The notes: generated from the sequence alone by a model not told the origin. A DNA stretch of 64,000 bases from Candidatus Accumulibacter proximus (GCA_016709675.1 JADJMH010000002.1:62001-126000), one strand, 5' to 3'; shown: positions 12,859-21,873, counted from the stretch's first letter. Numbers and translations are program-made.

Positions 12859-13557
12859 ATGAGTGATCATCTCAGCAAACAGTTCGATCTCGAACTCGAA
12901 AACGTTCGCACGCGCATCCTGCAGATGGGTGGTCTGGTCGAAAGACAACTGTTGGCGGCAGTCGACGCCTTCAGCACCGGCAATCTCGAGGAAATGCAGG
13001 GGGTGATCGACACCGACCGCGAAGTGGATGCCTACGAGGTCGGTATCGACGAGGACTGTACCCTGCTGATCGCGCGCCGACAACCGACGGCGCGCGACCT
13101 GCGCCTGGTGATGGCCATCTCGCGCATCGTCACCGACCTCGAGCGCATCGGCGACAAGGCCGCCAAGATCGCCAGAATGTCGCTGAAGCTGCATCAGTTC
13201 GGTGCCCAGCGTATCCCTCGCCTGTCCGATGTCTGCCATTGCGGGCGCCTTGCCACCGACATGCTGCAGGGGGCACTCGACTCGCTGGCGCGGATGGATA
13301 TCGACGGTGCCCGCAAGGTGATTGGCGCCGACAAGGCGATCGACGCCGCTTTCAACGCGATCCTGCGGCAGCTGATCACTTACATGATGGAAGATCCGCG
13401 TACGATCAGCGAGGCGCTCGACATCATCTGGATTGCCAAGGCCATCGAACGGGTGGGGGATCACGCAACCAACATCGCCGAAAACGTGATCTACATCGTC
13501 AGCGGCATCGACATCCGGCATACCGCGGTGGCTGCCCAGAAAGCGGACGACGCATGA
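12859..13557 (+). CDS. phoU: Phosphate signalling protein PhoU
   Basis: A 232-residue cytoplasmic two-repeat helical-bundle protein. Each repeat carries the metal-binding E/DxxxD-type motif: DLERIGDKAAKIAR in the first half and AIERVGDHATNIAENVIYI in the second. PhoU represses the Pho regulon by linking the PstSCAB transporter to PhoR. ATG 12859 gives the standard N-terminus (MSDHLSKQFDLELENVR). A longer open frame from 12508 overlaps mrpA and is rejected. phoU overlaps phoB by 4 nt (ATGA), so phoU-phoB-phoR is one operon. No pst genes are in the window. Confidence 0.97.
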   Translation: MSDHLSKQFDLELENVRTRILQMGGLVERQLLAAVDAFSTGNLEEMQGVIDTDREVDAYEVGIDEDCTLLIARRQPTARDLRLVMAISRIVTDLERIGDKAAKIARMSLKLHQFGAQRIPRLSDVCHCGRLATDMLQGALDSLARMDIDGARKVIGADKAIDAAFNAILRQLITYMMEDPRTISEALDIIWIAKAIERVGDHATNIAENVIYIVSGIDIRHTAVAAQKADDA

Positions 13558-14278
13558 TCCGAACGGCATCCAGCCTGCCGGTGGTCCTCGTCGTCGAGGA
13601 CGACAAGGGCATTCAGGAGCTGCTGCGCTTCACGCTGGTCTGCGGTGGTTACCAGGCGCTCTGTGCGGACACTGCGAAGAAGCCGAGCGCCTGCTGCGTG
13701 AAACCTTGCCGGACATCGCGTTGATCGACTGGATGCTGCCGGGCAAGTCCGGTCTGGTGCTGACGCGCAAGCTGCGCAGTGAGCGACGGACACGCCACCT
13801 GCCGATCATCATCCTGACGGCGCGGGGCGAGGAAGCCGATCGCGTCGCCGGGCTCGAAGGTGGCGCCGATGACTATATCGTCAAGCCCTTCAGCCCCAAG
13901 GAGCTGATGGCGCGGTTGCAGGCGGTGTTGCGCCGCTGCACTCCGGAGTTCGTCAAGGGTACGCTGAGCGTCGGTCCGGTCGAGCTCGACACGGTCAGTT
14001 ACGAGGCGCGTGTCGGTGGTCGGCGAATCACCTTGACGCCGACCGAGTTTCGCCTCCTGCGCTTTCTCATGGCCAACCCGGGACGCGTCTATTCGCGTCA
14101 GCAACTGCTTGACAACGTCTGGGGTGACCACGTCTATATCGAGGACCGCACGGTTGATATCCATATCCGGCGCCTGCGCGTTGCCCTTGGACCCGCTGCC
14201 GAGCAACTGGTCGAGACGGTTCGTGGTGCCGGTTACAAGCTGAGCTCTCCGCCAGAGCTGAACCAGACTGGGCCATGA
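13554..14278 (+). pseudogene. phoB: Phosphate response regulator PhoB, single-base frameshift
   Basis: An OmpR-type response regulator split by one missing base. The first frame (ATG 13554) gives the receiver start VVLVVEDDKGIQELLRFTL to about residue 41, then goes out of frame and stops near 13726. The second frame continues without loss as EEAERLLRETLPDIALIDWMLPG. It has the phospho-acceptor D in LIDWM, K in IVKPFSP and a full winged-helix DNA-binding domain ending RGAGYKLSSP. Restoring one G at 13676/13677 (GCGAAGAAG to GCGGAAGAAG) rejoins the frames perfectly. Everything else is intact, and phoR follows with ATGA overlap. It is either a very recent mutation or a consensus error. If real, the DNA-binding half could only be made by internal initiation. 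Confidence 0.9.
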
Positions 14279-15585
14279 CCTCTGCGGGGCGGTGGTTCGC
14301 GCGCATCGTCCTGACGGGCGTCCTGCCGACCGTCTGCCTCGGCCTGTTCGCCTGGATCATGCATGGCCTGGCCTGGGGCTGGGCAGCTGCGGCGCTTGGC
14401 TTCATGCTCATGGTCATCGTGCAGAGCAGGCGCCTGGCGCATTTGGCGGCATGGATCGATTATCCGGACCGATCCAACTTCCCAGACTCCAACGGCGTCT
14501 GGGGTGAAGTGTTCCTCAAGCTGTCGCGCAAGCTGCGCCTTGACGCCCGGACGATCGACGAGGTCGAGGCCAGACTGAGGTCATTTTCCGATGCCATGGT
14601 CGCCGTTCCCGACGGCCTGGTGATCCTTGACGCCAGCCATCAGGTGCAGTGGAGCAATCGCGCCGCGGGCGAGCATCTGGGGGTTCGCCTGCCGCGCGAT
14701 GCCGGGGCGATCATCGAGCAGCTGGTGCGCACGCCGGGCTTTGCCGATTACCTGCGCAGCCCGGATGGGAGCGCGCCGTTCATCCTCCAGTCACCGGCTG
14801 CGCGCACCCGGGTCTATGCCATCCGGGCCGTCCCGCTGGGGGAGCGCAGCACGCTGCTGGTCAGCCTCGACGTGACCGATGCGCGGCGGGTCGAGGCGAT
14901 GCGTAGCACCTTCGTCGCCAACGTGTCGCATGAACTGCGCACGCCATTGACCGTGGTCAGCGGCTTTCTCGAACACTTCACCGATGACGCCGGGATGAGT
15001 GGCGACCAACGGCAGCATTTCGCTCGCCTGATGAGCGAACAGACGAAGCGGATGCTGAGCCTGGTTGACGACCTGTTGACCCTGTCGCGTCTGGAAGCCG
15101 AGGACGCGCCGGCGAGCGAAGAAGAGGTCGACATGGAAGAACTGCTGGCGCAGCTGTTGTCCGAAGGACAGAGCCTCAGTGCCGGCCGCCATCGCCTCGC
15201 CGTCGGCTGCAAGGGTCCAGCCTTGCGCGGCAACCGCAAGGAGCTGCACAGTGCCTTCAGCAATCTGGTGTCGAACGCCATCCGCTACACGCCGGCAGGC
15301 GGCGAGATTCGCATCCGATGGAAGCTGCGCGATGGCGCCGGCGTCTTCTCAGTGCGTGATTCAGGCGTCGGCATAGCCGCGGAACACCTGCCAAGGCTGA
15401 CCGAGCGCTTCTATCGCGTCGATCGCGGCCGCTCACGCGAGACCGGCGGCACGGGTCTTGGCCTGGCGATCGTCAAGCATATCCTGCTGCGTCACCAGGC
15501 GACTCTGGTCATCGATTCGCAGCTTGGTGAGGGCAGCACTTTCCGCGCCGAGTTTCCGGGCTGGCGCTTGAAGCTGGCGGTCTGA
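14275..15585 (+). CDS. phoR: Phosphate regulon sensor histidine kinase PhoR
   Basis: A 436-residue inner-membrane sensor kinase. Two hydrophobic helices lie at residues about 9-30 and 33-50 with almost no periplasmic loop, as expected for PhoR. A PAS domain spans about 98-200. HisKA has the phospho-accepting H219 (NVSHELRTPLTVVSGF). The HATPase_c domain has NLVSNAIRYTP, DSGVGI and GGTGLGLAIVKH. Its ATG overlaps the phoB stop (ATGA). All catalytic residues are present, in contrast to the frameshifted phoB. Confidence 0.96.
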   Translation: MTSAGRWFARIVLTGVLPTVCLGLFAWIMHGLAWGWAAAALGFMLMVIVQSRRLAHLAAWIDYPDRSNFPDSNGVWGEVFLKLSRKLRLDARTIDEVEARLRSFSDAMVAVPDGLVILDASHQVQWSNRAAGEHLGVRLPRDAGAIIEQLVRTPGFADYLRSPDGSAPFILQSPAARTRVYAIRAVPLGERSTLLVSLDVTDARRVEAMRSTFVANVSHELRTPLTVVSGFLEHFTDDAGMSGDQRQHFARLMSEQTKRMLSLVDDLLTLSRLEAEDAPASEEEVDMEELLAQLLSEGQSLSAGRHRLAVGCKGPALRGNRKELHSAFSNLVSNAIRYTPAGGEIRIRWKLRDGAGVFSVRDSGVGIAAEHLPRLTERFYRVDRGRSRETGGTGLGLAIVKHILLRHQATLVIDSQLGEGSTFRAEFPGWRLKLAV

Positions 15586-15672
15586 AGGCTTCCAGAGACG
15601 CCGCGACTGGCGTCGCTGGCGCATTTCACCGTTCCTGCACGGGGCCAATGCGTGCGGCTCGCTGGATGGGCG

Positions 15673-15701
15673 TTGACCGGGGTTCTGTACTGCGGTATAC
15701 G
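15673..15701 (+). promoter_or_regulatory. Sigma70-type promoter candidate for ETF-QO
   Basis: TTGACC (15673-15678) and TATACG (15696-15701) are separated by 17 nt, about 105 nt before the ETF-QO start, in the 220-bp gap after phoR. It is the best promoter match in this gap, found by eye. Confidence 0.45.
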
Positions 15702-15805
15702 GCGGGATGTATGCAGCGTGACGGGAGTCGATCAGTCAAGCTCTGCCCAGTGTCGGTGGGCCCCAGGGCGGCTCCCGATCAATTCAGAAACCTTGAGGAG
15801 CGGTG

Positions 15806-17446
15806 ATGGAACGGGAATCGATGGAGTATGACGTAGTGATCGTCGGGGCGGGTCCGGCGGGCTTGAGCGCGGCCATTCGGCTCAAGCAGTTGAATCCCGA
15901 CCTGGCGGTCATGGTGCTGGAGAAAGGCTCGGAGGTCGGCGCTCACATCCTCTCCGGTGCGCTGTTCGAGACACGGGCGCTGGACGAACTGGTGCCCGAC
16001 TGGCAGGCGCGGGGAGCACCACTGAAGACCCCGGTCAGCGAGGACCAGGTTTATCTCTACCGCAGCGAGACCTCGGCGGTGAGGTTGCCAAATTTCGCTG
16101 TTCCCGCGCCGATGCACAATGCGGGCAATTACATCATCAGCCTGGGCAGTCTCTGCCGCTGGCTCGCCGAGCAGGCCGAAGCGGCCGGTGTGGAAATCTT
16201 CCCGGGCTTTGCCGCGGCCGAAATCCTTTACCACGACGACGGTTCGGTCAAGGGAGTCGCTACCGGCGACATGGGCCGTGACAAGCACGGCGAGCCGAAA
16301 GACAGTTTCCAGCCGGGTCTGGAGTTGCACGCCAAGTACACGCTGTTTGCCGAAGGCGCGCGCGGCCAGCTCGGCAAGGAACTGATCGCGCGCTACGATC
16401 TGGCCGCGGGCGCGACTGCCCAGCACTATGGTCTCGGGATCAAGGAACTCTGGCAGATCGATCCGGCGAAGCACCGGCCGGGCCTGGTGGTCCACGGGGC
16501 GGGTTGGCCACTCAGCGAGCATGGCGCAACCGGGGGTTCTTTTCTCTATCATCTCGAGGACTGCCAGGTGGCGGTTGGTCTGATCGCTGATCTCAATTAT
16601 GCCAATCCCTACCTTTCGCCCTTCGAAGAGTTTCAGCGCTTCAAGTTGCAGACCGGGATCAGACAGTATCTCGAAGGTGGCAAGCGCCTGAGCTATGGCG
16701 CGCGGGCGATCACCAAGGGCGGGCTCAACAGTCTGCCGAAGCAGACTTTCCCTGGCGGGCTCCTGCTGGGCTGCGACGCCGGGACGCTCAATTTCGCCAA
16801 GATCAAGGGCGCCCACACCGCGATGAAGTCCGGCATTCTGGCGGCGGAGACGGTCGGTGCCGCGCTGCAGGCAGGCGACGCGGGACGAGGCGATCTGGTG
16901 GCTTATGCGGCGGCCTTCAAGGGCTCCTGGCTCTACACCGAACTCTATCAGGCACGCAATTTCGGGCCGGCGCTGCACAAGTTCGGCACTTTCCTCGGTG
17001 GCGCATTCAACTGGCTGCAGCAGAACCTGTTCGGCGGGCGCATGTTCTTCACGCTCAAGGACAAGACCAGCGACCATCAGCAACTCGCGCCCGCTGCCCG
17101 CTTCCAGCCGATCGCTTACGCCAGGCCCGACGGTCAGCTGACGTTCGATCGTCTGTCATCGGTCTTCATATCGAACACCGCACACGAAGAAGAACAGCCC
17201 GTCCACCTGCAGTTGCTCGACAGCACGAAGGCGATTGCGATCAACTTCCGGGAATACGCCTCTCCCGAGCAGCGCTACTGCCCAGCCGGAGTGTATGAGA
17301 TCGTCGAGGAGTCAGCCGGCCCGCGCCTGCAGATCAACGCCTCGAACTGCCTGCATTGCAAAACTTGCGACATCAAGGATCCGACGCAGAACATCCGCTG
17401 GGTCGCGCCCGAGGGTGGCGGCGGACCAAACTATCCCAATATGTGA
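15806..17446 (+). CDS. etfD: Electron transfer flavoprotein-ubiquinone oxidoreductase
   Basis: A 546-residue membrane-associated iron-sulfur flavoprotein passing electrons from ETF (fatty and amino acid oxidation) to ubiquinone. N-terminal FAD site VVIVGAGPAGLSAAIRLKQ, ETF-QO-specific EKGSEVGAHILSGALFE, and C-terminal 4Fe-4S ligands C-x2-C-x2-C in CLHCKTCDIKDP, with another Cys at YCPAGVYE. The end GGGGPNYPNM is the family signature. ATG 15806 sits 5 nt after GAGGAG. A GTG directly in front (15803) is a less likely start. No etfAB genes are in the window. It is convergent with queG. Confidence 0.97.
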   Translation: MERESMEYDVVIVGAGPAGLSAAIRLKQLNPDLAVMVLEKGSEVGAHILSGALFETRALDELVPDWQARGAPLKTPVSEDQVYLYRSETSAVRLPNFAVPAPMHNAGNYIISLGSLCRWLAEQAEAAGVEIFPGFAAAEILYHDDGSVKGVATGDMGRDKHGEPKDSFQPGLELHAKYTLFAEGARGQLGKELIARYDLAAGATAQHYGLGIKELWQIDPAKHRPGLVVHGAGWPLSEHGATGGSFLYHLEDCQVAVGLIADLNYANPYLSPFEEFQRFKLQTGIRQYLEGGKRLSYGARAITKGGLNSLPKQTFPGGLLLGCDAGTLNFAKIKGAHTAMKSGILAAETVGAALQAGDAGRGDLVAYAAAFKGSWLYTELYQARNFGPALHKFGTFLGGAFNWLQQNLFGGRMFFTLKDKTSDHQQLAPAARFQPIAYARPDGQLTFDRLSSVFISNTAHEEEQPVHLQLLDSTKAIAINFREYASPEQRYCPAGVYEIVEESAGPRLQINASNCLHCKTCDIKDPTQNIRWVAPEGGGGPNYPNM

Positions 17447-17523
17447 CCGACCTCAGCCGGCTGGTATTGCCTGCCGCGCAGCCCGGTGGCAGGGTGTATG
17501 GAATATTCGCTCAGCCCTTGGCA

Positions 17524-18618
17524 CTATCCCGCCGTCTGGCGCCTGGCGCCTGCCGCATGTTGCGCCAGCGCCCAGCCGACATGCTCGCGCAGCAGCGCCG
17601 AGCCGTCGTCCTGGCGCGCCGCCAGTGCAGCGAGAATTGCGCCTGAAGTTGGCGCGTTGCCCAGCGCGACGGCGATATTCCTCAGCCAGCGGCGATGCCC
17701 GATCCGGCGAATCGCGCTGCCTGCCAGGCGGGCGTTGAATTGTTCCTCGTTCCAGGCGAAGAGTTCCGTCAGGGGAGCGGCGTCGAGGCCGCTGCGAACG
17801 GCGAAGTCGGGGTCACCGATGTGGGCGAAGCGGTTCCACGGACAGCACAACTGGCAGTCATCGCAGCCGTAAATCCGGTTGCCGACCAGGGGCCGGAGAG
17901 CGACCGGAATGGTACCCGGCAATTCGATCGTCAGGTACGAGATGCACAGGCGGGCGTCCACTTCGTAGGGAGCGACGATCGCCGCCGTCGGGCAGGCGTC
18001 GAGGCAGCGACGACAGTCACCGCAGTGATCGCCGATTGGCACGTCGGGAGGGAGTGGCAGGGTAGTATAGATCTCGCCGAGGAAATGCCACGAACCCTCG
18101 CGCGTCAGCGACAGGGTATGCTTACCGCGCCAGGCGATGCCCGAGCTGGCCGCGAACTCGGTTTCCATCACCGGTGCCGAATCCGAGAAAACACGGCAGG
18201 CAAACGGCTCGGTCGACCTCAGGGCCGCGGCTTCGTGACGCAGGCGGTCGGCCAGTTTCCGCAGACGGCTGCGGATCGTCTTGTGATAGTCGCGGCCGAG
18301 CGCGTAGCGGGAGATGTAGGCCAGTCCGCTGTCGGCGAGCACGTTCCGCGCATCGACGGCGTCGGGCCAGTAAGGCAGGCGGACCGAAATGACCGAACGT
18401 GCGCCGGGCAGCAGACCCTGTGGTGCGGCCCGCAGCGCAGCGTGTTTGGCCATATAATCCATCTCGCCGTGGCGGCCAAGTTCCAGCCAGCGCATGAGCC
18501 ACGGTACGGCCGCTGAAACATCGACGCTGGCGATGCCGGTCGCGGCAAAGCCGAGTTCCTGTCCCCAGTCCCTGATCCTGCGCGCCATTTCGGCGTAATC
18601 GGTCTGCCCGCTCGTCAC
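17524..18618 (-). CDS. queG: Epoxyqueuosine reductase QueG
   Basis: A 364-residue cytoplasmic enzyme doing the last step of tRNA queuosine synthesis (epoxyqueuosine to queuosine), with cobalamin and two 4Fe-4S clusters. First ferredoxin-type motif C199-x2-C202-x2-C205-x3-C209 (CGDCRRCLDACP), second CDDCQLCCPWN. Catalytic Asp in the SDSAPV loop (about D146). A C-terminal HEAT-like region follows. GTG 18618 aligns with the normal QueG N-terminus (TDYAEMARRIRDWGQELGF). In-frame ATGs at 18657/18669 would overlap tsaE, which is transcribed divergently. The start therefore needs confirmation. Confidence 0.93.
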   Translation of the reverse strand: MTSGQTDYAEMARRIRDWGQELGFAATGIASVDVSAAVPWLMRWLELGRHGEMDYMAKHAALRAAPQGLLPGARSVISVRLPYWPDAVDARNVLADSGLAYISRYALGRDYHKTIRSRLRKLADRLRHEAAALRSTEPFACRVFSDSAPVMETEFAASSGIAWRGKHTLSLTREGSWHFLGEIYTTLPLPPDVPIGDHCGDCRRCLDACPTAAIVAPYEVDARLCISYLTIELPGTIPVALRPLVGNRIYGCDDCQLCCPWNRFAHIGDPDFAVRSGLDAAPLTELFAWNEEQFNARLAGSAIRRIGHRRWLRNIAVALGNAPTSGAILAALAARQDDGSALLREHVGWALAQHAAGARRQTAG

Positions 18619-18651
18619 GCCTGCGCCGCTGCCTGTTTGGGAGTCCCCTTC

Positions 18652-19155
18652 GTGCATAGCTCTGATCATAACCAGTCCACCCTGACCCTGCACCTGCCCG
18701 ATGAAGACGCGACCGCCAGTCTGGGGCAGCAACTGGCGCCATTGCTTGCTCCCGGCATGGTGCTCTGGTTCGACGGCGACCTTGGTGCTGGCAAGACCAC
18801 CCTCGTACGCGCACTGTTGCGCGCGAGGGGCCACAGCGGGCCGGTGAAAAGCCCTACCTATACATTGGTTGAAATTTATGTGATTTCGAGGATATACTGG
18901 TATCACTTTGATTTCTATCGTTTCAACTTTCCAGAAGAGTTCTTGGATGCAGGGTTTGGCGAGTACTTCCGTGACGATGCCGTTTGCCTGGTCGAATGGC
19001 CCGAAAAGGCCGAGGGTTGCCTGCCGCCGGCTGACCTCATGGTTCGCTTCCGCTTTGCCGAAAACGGACGGGCGGTGGATGTCGTTGCGTGCAGTGAGGA
19101 GGGACAAAAATGTCTGAAAGCGCTCAGGAGCGGCTGGCCGGACGCCGCCGGCTGA
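18652..19155 (+). CDS. tsaE: tRNA threonylcarbamoyladenosine biosynthesis ATPase TsaE
   Basis: About 167 residues. An ATPase that works with TsaB/TsaD to make t6A37 in ANN-decoding tRNAs. Walker A GDLGAGKTTLVRALL, SPTYTLVE switch, HFDFYRF and VEWPEKAEG are all present. The start is uncertain: GTG 18652 or TTG 18637 both lack a strong ribosome binding site, and no ATG is available. The segment around 18866-18900 (VEIYVISRIYWYHFDFYRF) reads slightly longer than the usual VEPY...YHFDLYR, a small insertion. The gene overlaps amiC by 46 nt, the common tsaE-amiC pairing. Confidence 0.93.
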   Translation: MHSSDHNQSTLTLHLPDEDATASLGQQLAPLLAPGMVLWFDGDLGAGKTTLVRALLRARGHSGPVKSPTYTLVEIYVISRIYWYHFDFYRFNFPEEFLDAGFGEYFRDDAVCLVEWPEKAEGCLPPADLMVRFRFAENGRAVDVVACSEEGQKCLKALRSGWPDAAG

Positions 19156-20465
19156 TCAAGTTGACCGGTGCGTCGCTTTTGCTGACGGTGAGTCCGCTGT
19201 CGCGAGCGGCTCCCAGCCGTAATTCGGGCGTCCTTGCGGTTCGTATCTGGCCGGCAGCAGACTACACGCGGGTAGCCATCGAGCACACCGCGCCCCTGAA
19301 ATACACGCATTTCCTGGTGAGCAACCCGGAACGTCTGGTGGTCGACCTCGAAGGCATCGAGTTGAACAATGTCCTGGAGAGTCTGGCCAACAAGGTGGCG
19401 CCGAACGATCCCAACATCAGGCTGTTGCGAGCGGGTCGCTACAAACCCGGCGTCGTCCGCCTGGTCATGGAACTCAAGGGTGAGGTCAATCCGCAGGTCT
19501 TCGAGCTGCCGCCAGTGGGCGCTTACGGGCATCGACTGGTCCTCGACGTCTATCCCTTGAACCCGCCCGATCCGCTCCTCTCGCTACTTGACAACAAGGA
19601 GCCACCGCCGGCGGTGGTCGAGAGCAGACCGATCAGCAAGTCAGAGAGCCGTCCGCAGGAGAATCCGGAGATCAGGCGAGAGCCGAAATCCGAACCGGTC
19701 GCCGAACAGAAGCCGGTTGTCAAGCGGCCGGGCAAGCCAGTAGTCGATCGTCTGGTGACCATCACGCTCGACCCAGGGCACGGCGGTGAGGATCCGGGAG
19801 CCATTGGCCGGGGTGGCAGCTACGAGAAGAATGTGACGCTGGCCGTTGCCCGGCGTCTGAAGGCCAAGATCGAGGCCGAGCCAAACATGCGCGCCGTGTT
19901 GACCCGCGACTCGGATTTCTTCGTTCCACTGCATGCTCGGGTGCAGAAGGCACGGCGAATCCAGTCCGACCTGTTCGTTTCGATTCACGCCGACGCTTTT
20001 GTCCGGCCGGATGCGAACGGGTCTTCGGTCTTCGTTCTCTCCGAGAGTGGCGCCTCGAGTTCGGCTGCACGCTATCTGGCGCAGAAGGAAAACGCCGCCG
20101 ATCTGATCGGCGGGGTGAATATCGACGTCAAGGATCCAGTCCTGGCGCGCACACTGCTGGACCTCTCGCAAACCGCGACGATCAACGACAGCCTGAAACT
20201 TGGCAAGGCGGTGCTTGGCGAACTCGGCGGCATCAACCGCTTGCACAAGGCCAGCGTCGAGCAAGCCGGATTCGCCGTTCTCAAGGCTCCCGACATCCCA
20301 TCGATTCTGATCGAGACGGCCTTCATCTCGAACCCCGAGGAAGAGAAGCGGCTGAACGACGATGCCTACCAGGACAAGATGGCGGAGGCGATTTTTTCGG
20401 GAATCAGGAAGTACCTGGCCAAGAATCCGCCGCTGGCAAAGTCGACTCTGGCTAGACTGGACTAG
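19110..20465 (+). CDS. amiC: N-acetylmuramoyl-L-alanine amidase (AmiC type)
   Basis: A 451-residue periplasmic septal peptidoglycan amidase. N-terminal twin-arginine-type leader RRRLIKLTGASLLLTVSPLSRA, then AMIN domain (about 42-150, septum targeting), a Pro/Lys/Glu-rich linker (about 160-215) and an amidase_3 catalytic domain. Zinc/catalytic motifs are LDPGHGGEDPGAIG, YEKNVTLAVA, SIHADAF and the Glu of ILIETAFISNPEEE. It starts inside the end of tsaE. It precedes tRNA-Thr after an 84-bp gap. Confidence 0.96.
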   Translation: MSESAQERLAGRRRLIKLTGASLLLTVSPLSRAAPSRNSGVLAVRIWPAADYTRVAIEHTAPLKYTHFLVSNPERLVVDLEGIELNNVLESLANKVAPNDPNIRLLRAGRYKPGVVRLVMELKGEVNPQVFELPPVGAYGHRLVLDVYPLNPPDPLLSLLDNKEPPPAVVESRPISKSESRPQENPEIRREPKSEPVAEQKPVVKRPGKPVVDRLVTITLDPGHGGEDPGAIGRGGSYEKNVTLAVARRLKAKIEAEPNMRAVLTRDSDFFVPLHARVQKARRIQSDLFVSIHADAFVRPDANGSSVFVLSESGASSSAARYLAQKENAADLIGGVNIDVKDPVLARTLLDLSQTATINDSLKLGKAVLGELGGINRLHKASVEQAGFAVLKAPDIPSILIETAFISNPEEEKRLNDDAYQDKMAEAIFSGIRKYLAKNPPLAKSTLARLD

Positions 20466-20488
20466 CGGTCGGCCATGCGAAATAGAGG

Positions 20489-20517
20489 TTCCAAATATCG
20501 TATGGCGCTGCTAGAAT
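20489..20517 (+). promoter_or_regulatory. Promoter of tRNA-Thr
   Basis: TTCCAA (20489-20494), a 17-nt spacer, then TAGAAT (20512-20517), 31 nt before the mature tRNA 5' end. Good sigma70 spacing. Confidence 0.55.
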
Positions 20518-20548
20518 TCCAGTCCTGCATGGCTTGCAAGAAAGCCGT

Positions 20549-20624
20549 GCCGCTGTAGCTCAGTCGGTAGAGCAGCGCATTCGTAATGCGAAGGTCGACA
20601 GTTCGATTCCGTCCAGCGGCACCA
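20549..20624 (+). tRNA. tRNA-Thr (anticodon CGT), CCA encoded
   Basis: A 76-nt cloverleaf. Acceptor arms GCCGCTG (20549-20555) and CAGCGGC (20614-20620) pair perfectly, followed by discriminator A and encoded CCA. D arm GCTCAGTCGGTAGAGC. Anticodon loop TTCGTAA gives CGT, reading ACG. T loop TTCGATT. The T stem has one A-C mismatch (GACAG/CCGTC), and the anticodon stem outer pair is G-A as in other Thr(CGT) tRNAs. Its 3' side borders the accessory stretch that carries the candidate TAC operon. Confidence 0.96.
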
Positions 20625-20639
20625 GTAAATCAAGCACTT

Positions 20640-20666
20640 AGGCCACTCTCCGGGATGGCCTTTTTG
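20640..20666 (+). terminator. Rho-independent terminator after tRNA-Thr
   Basis: AGGCCA (20640-20645) pairs with TGGCCT (20656-20661) around a 10-nt loop and is followed directly by a T run (TTTT, then GCTTTTT). Confidence 0.8.
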
Positions 20667-20767
20667 CTTTTTGGTGTTCCAGTAAGCTAATGATAAGCAG
20701 ATTCGAGCAATCCGGATCAACGCCGGGCAAGAATCGCCGGTTGCGTTGATGGCTTTCTGCACGGCGG

Positions 20768-21297
20768 TCACCATCGCCGTCGGGGCGTTGCAACCCAGAC
20801 TGCTTCCTCGCCAGCCGTCTTCTCGCGCGCAGCTTTCGGCTCGTCGGCTGCGGCAGTTTCCTCCTCCGCTATGATCTGATCAAGCGTTTGCTTGCGGAGT
20901 TCAAACGCAGGCTCGTCGGCCACTTGTGCCGGCGCTACGCCTTCTTGTCTTGACCGCTCTGCTCTTGGCTGCTCAGAGGGGCCAGGTCCGGCCGCCGCCG
21001 CTTGATCGCCTCGATTAGTCTCGCTTCCGCCACCAGTTGGTCGATTTCCTCGTCCGTCGTCGTCTTTGAGCCGGTCTGGCTCGGCGCCTTGGTTTGCTCC
21101 ATCAATGCCTCCTGTACTTGCTTTGCTTCGGCGTCTGCGGCCATGTAGCGCAGCGTGTAAGTTGCCTGGTTCCAAGATTCGAGCGGCCGAAGTCCTCGGC
21201 CATTCACGTCCACGACGCGCACTGCATCAACAACGTCTTCAGAAATCAGGATATAGGACCGCTCGATGGAAGGATACGAAACCGAACGGTGCCAACG
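20768..21297 (-). pseudogene. Degraded gene of unknown family, two overlapping minus frames
   Basis: Two adjacent minus frames have natural, charged amino-acid composition and appear to be pieces of one broken gene. The upstream piece (open from about 21297, stop 20935) reads IERSYILISEDVVDAVRV, then ESWNQATYTLRYMAADAEAKQ, then TTTDEEIDQLVAEARLIEAIKRRRP. The downstream piece, in the other frame to 20768, reads ADEPAFELRKQTLDQIIAEEE and AREKTAGEEAVWVA. A frameshift near 20940 would join them. I do not recognise the family. The Glu/Lys/Gln-rich helices are compatible with a plasmid- or island-type accessory protein. Either piece alone could be a short intact gene, but no ribosome binding site is evident. 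Confidence 0.4.
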
Positions 21298-21338
21298 AGA
21301 GTATAGCCTTCATCAAGCAGCGCCGATCGCGGATTGGG
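21291..21338. repeat. Dispersed repeat, copy A (pair at 53265)
   Basis: GCCAACGAGAGT, then AGCCTTCATCAAGCAGCG, then CGGATT-GG are shared with 53265-53315. On the minus strand both copies encode a PNPR-x2-LLDEG peptide at a protein C-terminus, then similar flanking (TLVG). The copies differ by point changes and a 3-nt insertion. Confidence 0.65.
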
Positions 21339-21873
21339 TTCGAGGAACCCATGAAAGAGCCGGTTAGCTCAATTTCTGAACGTCTGCTTTCATCCGCGCA
21401 GGTGGTCGGCTAAGGGTCGCTGGCTGCCAGCGGCCTGAAAAATCTGAACGACTGCTTCCAGTCTAATCCGGCCGTTGATGCTCGGCCTCGGCGGTTTCCC
21501 ATCGAGCTGGCCGCAGGGGGAACATAAGCGGCCACTGAGTTTTCCTGGTCGGCTGGCGGCAACCGACAGCGGCCTGTCGCGCCGCCAGAGGTCCAACGGC
21601 AGAAATCCGAGCGGAGCGGTCGCTCGCGGAGGCCGCTCACGGTCAGCGACTTCGTCGAAACTGACATTCAGTCAGCTAACCAGGTTGGTCAGGAATGCGC
21701 CGCTCACCCGCCGCCCATTCCACCTATCGCAGGTGTCTAGGAAAACCGGGGCGATTCAGGGTGAATTCAAAAATGTACCGCGTGGGTTTGGTAACATCTA
21801 TGCTCTTAGATTTGCTTGGGCATCCAGCGCATGTGGAACGTAATGCATAGAAGAGCAGCGGCCTGATCTCTTC
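21339..21873. other. Gene-poor stretch upstream of the hicA-like gene
   Basis: No credible gene. Minus frames at 21390-21667 have Arg/Pro/Ser-rich translations with no recognisable fold. 21420-21700 has the look of decayed GC-rich repeat sequence, whereas GC drops sharply after about 21760. The promoter of the TAC operon should be in 21750-21870. No clear -35/-10 pair or operator palindrome was found by eye. Confidence 0.5.
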
